Shown here one piece after another: positions 61,317 to 64,000 of a DNA stretch of 64,000 nucleotides. The position numbers were made by a program, and so were the translations under genes. The notes beneath the pieces were generated by a model. That model saw only the letters and a list, made by a program, of their open reading frames with translations, made no database searches and had not been told where the DNA came from. Position 1 is the stretch's first letter. Every line of letters starts with the position of its first letter. Source of the stretch: JAUNSR01 sp036655755 (GTDB taxonomy: Bacteria; Bacteroidota; Bacteroidia; Bacteroidales; JAUNSR01). The stretch is from NCBI GenBank assembly GCA_036655755.1, contig JAVVPN010000001.1, forward strand, positions 30,882-94,881, in the 5' to 3' direction.

Positions 61317-62252
61317 ATGGAGATTATGGCAGATCAGAAACAGCGCTTTTCGTATGAGCAGTCGCTGAAGTCAATGGATACGGAAGAATTTATCGACCTG
61401 AAATTTTATCGCCCACTGGGATATCTGTGGGCTTTGTTTTTTGAAAGACTGGGAGTTACTCCCAATGCGGTATCCGTAATGTCTATTTTTTTAGGTGTGG
61501 GCGCCGGCATCTTATTTTATTTTGATCAGTTATGGATCAACGTGATCGGCATGTTGTTGCTCATTTGGGCCAATACATATGACAGCGCAGACGGACAATT
61601 GGCGCGTATGACCGGCAATTTTTCCCGGTTCGGACGCATTCTGGACGGCGCATGCGGTGATATTTGGTTTATCACGATCTATGCGGCTATCTGTTTGCGC
61701 CTGATGCCTGAGTGGGGTATTTATATTTGGTTGTTGGGTGCGTTTGCCGGCTTCTGGCATACGAAACAGGCTTCCCTGGCTGATTATTATCGCAACTTTC
61801 ATCTTTTCTTTGTGAAAGGAAAACAGGGTAGCGAGCTGGATGATTCTGAAAAAGTAAAGGAAGAACTGGCTGCATTGCGATTTAAAAAAGATCCGGTTTA
61901 TACCGTTTTTACCTGGTTTTATTATAACTATACGCGTAAGCAGGAGAGTGTAACACCTGGCATGCAGGCGTTTCGCCGTGCTTTGCGCAAGAAATATCAT
62001 AAAGGGGCGATTCCTGCCGAAATAAGCGATGATTTCCGGAGTCAGAGTAAACCTTTGATGAAGTATACGAACATGCTTTCTTTTAACACCCGTGTTATAG
62101 CGTTGTTTGCAAGTTTGTTTATCGGGATGCCCTGGCTTTATTTTGTCTTCGAGCTTATTGTATTGAATGGAATGTTATTTTACATGGTGTTGACTCATGA
62201 AAGAATCTGTCGAAATTTCACTAACCGACTCGATGCCGGTGAAAAGCAATAA
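61317..62252 (+). CDS. CDP-alcohol phosphatidyltransferase family protein with shifted motif
   Basis: 311 residues, several membrane segments. The family motif starts canonically: D89-x2-D92-G-x2-A-R (DSADGQLAR), then eight residues and G, then D110. The last Asp is D115, five after D110, where the family has it four after. In the known fold these four Asp bind two metals and the last is the base, so the spacing is unusual. The alcohol and the CDP-bound partner are not fixed by sequence; it could make a phospholipid or a soluble phosphodiester. The start could also be the ATG at 61326. Its end overlaps the next gene by 56 bases. Confidence 0.87.
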   Translation: MEIMADQKQRFSYEQSLKSMDTEEFIDLKFYRPLGYLWALFFERLGVTPNAVSVMSIFLGVGAGILFYFDQLWINVIGMLLLIWANTYDSADGQLARMTGNFSRFGRILDGACGDIWFITIYAAICLRLMPEWGIYIWLLGAFAGFWHTKQASLADYYRNFHLFFVKGKQGSELDDSEKVKEELAALRFKKDPVYTVFTWFYYNYTRKQESVTPGMQAFRRALRKKYHKGAIPAEISDDFRSQSKPLMKYTNMLSFNTRVIALFASLFIGMPWLYFVFELIVLNGMLFYMVLTHERICRNFTNRLDAGEKQ

Positions 62253-63231
62253 AACCACTTTATGGCGTAATATTGCGTTTATATTCGGTATATCCGCCCT
62301 GCTTTTTATGGTGTATAAAATCGGGATGGATGTGATTTGGGATAACGTAAAACAGACCGGTTGGTGGTTTGTGGGGATTATCTCTGTATGGGCGTTGGTG
62401 TATCTGATAAATACATTGGCATGGTATGTCATTATCCGGGAGGATTCTGCCGAAAAAGTGCCTTTCCGAAAGGTATTTAAGTTTACTGTTTCGGGTTATG
62501 CGCTCAATTATGTTACTCCGATGGGGCTTGCGGGAGGCGAACCTTATCGCATCATGGAGTTGAAACGCTATATGTCTACAGAAAAGGCGACGGCCAATGT
62601 GATTCTGTATGCCATGATGCATGTCTGTTCGCATTTCTTTTTCTGGCTTACGGGAGCTGTGCTGATTGCGTGGCTGGTACCTGTGTCTGTCAAGGTCTCG
62701 GTTGCCCTTACGTGTATGGTGGTAGGCTGTATCGTTTTGATTGTGCTTTTCTTCCGTGGATATAAAGAGGGGCTGGTGGTGAAGATGAGCCGGATTGCCG
62801 GCAAACTGCCGTTTGTAGGGAAGAAAATCAGAAATATGGAGGATACTACGCGTGACCGGCTGATGCTGATCGATAATCAGATAAAGAGCTTACACGGTAA
62901 ACGGATCCGTACTTTTTATACTTCGCTCGGTCTCGAATATACCGCCCGGTTGGTGAATTGCTTGGAAATTCTGATGATTGTTACTGCCCTAGGGCAAGAG
63001 GCAAGCTATGTGGATGCGCTCATTATCGTAGCGCTTTCATCTTTGTTTGCCAATATTCTCTTTTTCTCACCTATGCAACTCGGCACCCGTGAAGGTGGAC
63101 TCTATCTGGCTTTTAAAACGCTGGGTATTGTGCCGGGTATAAGCATCTCCGTTAGTTTTATTACCCGTATCCGTGAATTATTCTGGATTATGATCGGCAT
63201 ATTGCTGATGAAGATAAATATACGCCGTTAA
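62197..63231 (+). CDS. LPG_synthase_TM (UPF0104) membrane protein, possible flippase
   Basis: 344 residues with about eight membrane segments (IAFIFGISALLFMVYKIGMD at the N-terminus) and the family features GYALNYVTPMGLAGGEPYRI and MQLGTREGGLYLAFKTLGI. This is the transmembrane part found in MprF, without the aminoacyl-transferase domain; in MprF that part moves the modified lipid across the membrane. A start at the ATG at 62233 would reduce the overlap with the upstream gene to 20 bases. I infer it flips the product of the CDP-alcohol transferase. Confidence 0.87.
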   Translation: MKESVEISLTDSMPVKSNKTTLWRNIAFIFGISALLFMVYKIGMDVIWDNVKQTGWWFVGIISVWALVYLINTLAWYVIIREDSAEKVPFRKVFKFTVSGYALNYVTPMGLAGGEPYRIMELKRYMSTEKATANVILYAMMHVCSHFFFWLTGAVLIAWLVPVSVKVSVALTCMVVGCIVLIVLFFRGYKEGLVVKMSRIAGKLPFVGKKIRNMEDTTRDRLMLIDNQIKSLHGKRIRTFYTSLGLEYTARLVNCLEILMIVTALGQEASYVDALIIVALSSLFANILFFSPMQLGTREGGLYLAFKTLGIVPGISISVSFITRIRELFWIMIGILLMKINIRR

Positions 63232-63237
63232 TATTAT

Positions 63238-63960
63238 ATGACAACTACTAATTCTTTTGCTCCCGTAAAAGGAGTGATCTTTGATTATGGGGCTACGATC
63301 GACTCCAATGGTGCTCATTGGGCAGAAGTGATCTGGCTGGGATATCAGTCTGTGGCTTATCCTGTTCGAAAAGAAAATTTCAGAAAAGCATACGTGTATG
63401 CCGAGCGAGCATTGGCAACACATCCATATATTCAGCCTGGCCACAATTTTAATCAGCTGTTGCAGATTAAAATGAAACTTCAGCAAGAGTTTATTTTAGC
63501 CGAAAATATGTTGGAGGGAGAATTGCCCGAATTGGCAGCCGAGCGAATCGCAGCCTTTTGCTATGGTTATGCCAGAGGGGCGATTGAAAAAGCGCGACCT
63601 GTGTTGGAAGAATTGTCAAAACGCTATAAATTCGTTCTTGTATCCAATTTTTACGGTAATATCGAATCGGTATTACGTGATTTCAGACTGGACTCTTTTT
63701 TTCCGGATATCATTGAGTCGGCAGTGGTTGGCGTACGAAAACCTGATCCCCGCATTTTTGCTCTTGGTGTAGAAAAAATGGGTTTACCGGCGGATGAAAT
63801 TGTTGTTGTTGGAGACTCGTACAGTAAAGATATTTTGCCAGCCGAATCGATCGGCTGCCGCACCATCTGGATTAAAGGAGCGGCTTGGGATGAATGTGAA
63901 AACGAATATACGCATTCGGCCATTATTACCGACTTCACCGAATTGTTACAGCTCTTGTGA
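63238..63960 (+). CDS. HAD-superfamily hydrolase-like protein
   Basis: 240 residues with the HAD core and an alpha-helical cap. Motif I is FDYGATID (15-22), with nucleophile D16 and T20 but Gly at the D+2 position where most phosphatases have Asp. Motif II is in VLVSNFYG, motif III in VRKPDPRIF (Lys) and motif IV in VVVGDSYSKDILPAE. It is six bases after the membrane protein and closes the five-gene run. It may remove a phosphate from the intermediate, as phosphatases do in inositol and glycerol-phosphate lipid pathways. The missing D+2 leaves activity uncertain. Confidence 0.87.
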   Translation: MTTTNSFAPVKGVIFDYGATIDSNGAHWAEVIWLGYQSVAYPVRKENFRKAYVYAERALATHPYIQPGHNFNQLLQIKMKLQQEFILAENMLEGELPELAAERIAAFCYGYARGAIEKARPVLEELSKRYKFVLVSNFYGNIESVLRDFRLDSFFPDIIESAVVGVRKPDPRIFALGVEKMGLPADEIVVVGDSYSKDILPAESIGCRTIWIKGAAWDECENEYTHSAIITDFTELLQLL

Positions 63961-64000
63961 TATTTTTCGTTATCCATTGTATAAATTTTACTAAACTAAA

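Overview
The window looks like a chromosomal segment of a Bacteroidales bacterium (phylum Bacteroidota). The evidence is a SusA/SusB pair, a SusC/SusD pair with its own ECF sigma and FecR anti-sigma, three secreted proteins ending in probable type IX secretion (T9SS) sorting domains, PCMD and DUF4837 proteins, and many upstream boxes of the form TAnnTTTG, the Bacteroidota -7 promoter element. Together the T9SS tails and the fucose and starch genes suggest a gut or oral member such as Tannerellaceae, Dysgonomonadaceae or Barnesiellaceae. I cannot name a species. There is one assembly gap (10 N at 15512-15521).

Layout. (1) 66-4055: periplasmic starch utilisation, susA (GH13 neopullulanase) and susB (GH97 alpha-glucosidase). 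(2) 4184-6247: a secreted protein of unknown function, possibly a six-hairpin glycosidase. (3) 6298-13056: L-fucose catabolism, a divergent AraC-type regulator and fucK-fucP-fucU-fucI-fucA, closed by a terminator. (4) 13171-15366: xanthine permease and xanthine phosphoribosyltransferase behind a roughly 200-nt leader. (5) 15367-15979: gene-free, palindrome-rich stretch with the gap and a 22-bp tandem repeat. (6) 15980-25670: two very large multi-domain T9SS-type surface proteins. (7) 25875-32391: histidine degradation to glutamate (fused FTCD, hutU, hutH, hutI), ending in a bidirectional terminator shared with a GltD-like flavoprotein on the other strand. (8) 33985-45468: a polysaccharide-utilisation-type locus (ECF sigma, FecR, SusC, SusD, GDPD, and on the other strand a DUF4091 lipoprotein and a PCMD/MBG protein). 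(9) 45665-47377: mnmA, a small unknown ORF and tRNA-Ala(GGC). (10) 47757-56244: cell-envelope housekeeping (membrane protein, FtsB/DivIC, coaX, an outer membrane protein, a TPR protein, lptC, a CorC/GldE-type protein, a PpiD/SurA-type foldase). (11) 56404-63960: rlmN, a DUF4837 lipoprotein, pdxA, and a tight five-gene run of nucleotidyltransferase, ATP-grasp ligase/kinase, CDP-alcohol phosphatidyltransferase, flippase-like membrane protein and HAD protein.

The best candidate for an undescribed system is the five-gene run at 59704-63960. It has the parts needed to activate a phosphorylated head group, modify it with ATP, attach it to a lipid or alcohol, and move the product across the membrane. 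Its CDP-alcohol transferase has the last metal-binding Asp displaced by one residue, and its HAD protein lacks the usual second Asp. Other points worth attention are a glycerophosphodiesterase inside an ECF-controlled SusC/D locus, a perfect 13-bp inverted repeat between the sigma and anti-sigma genes, a Gln in place of a metal-binding His in FucA, and the palindrome cluster around the assembly gap.
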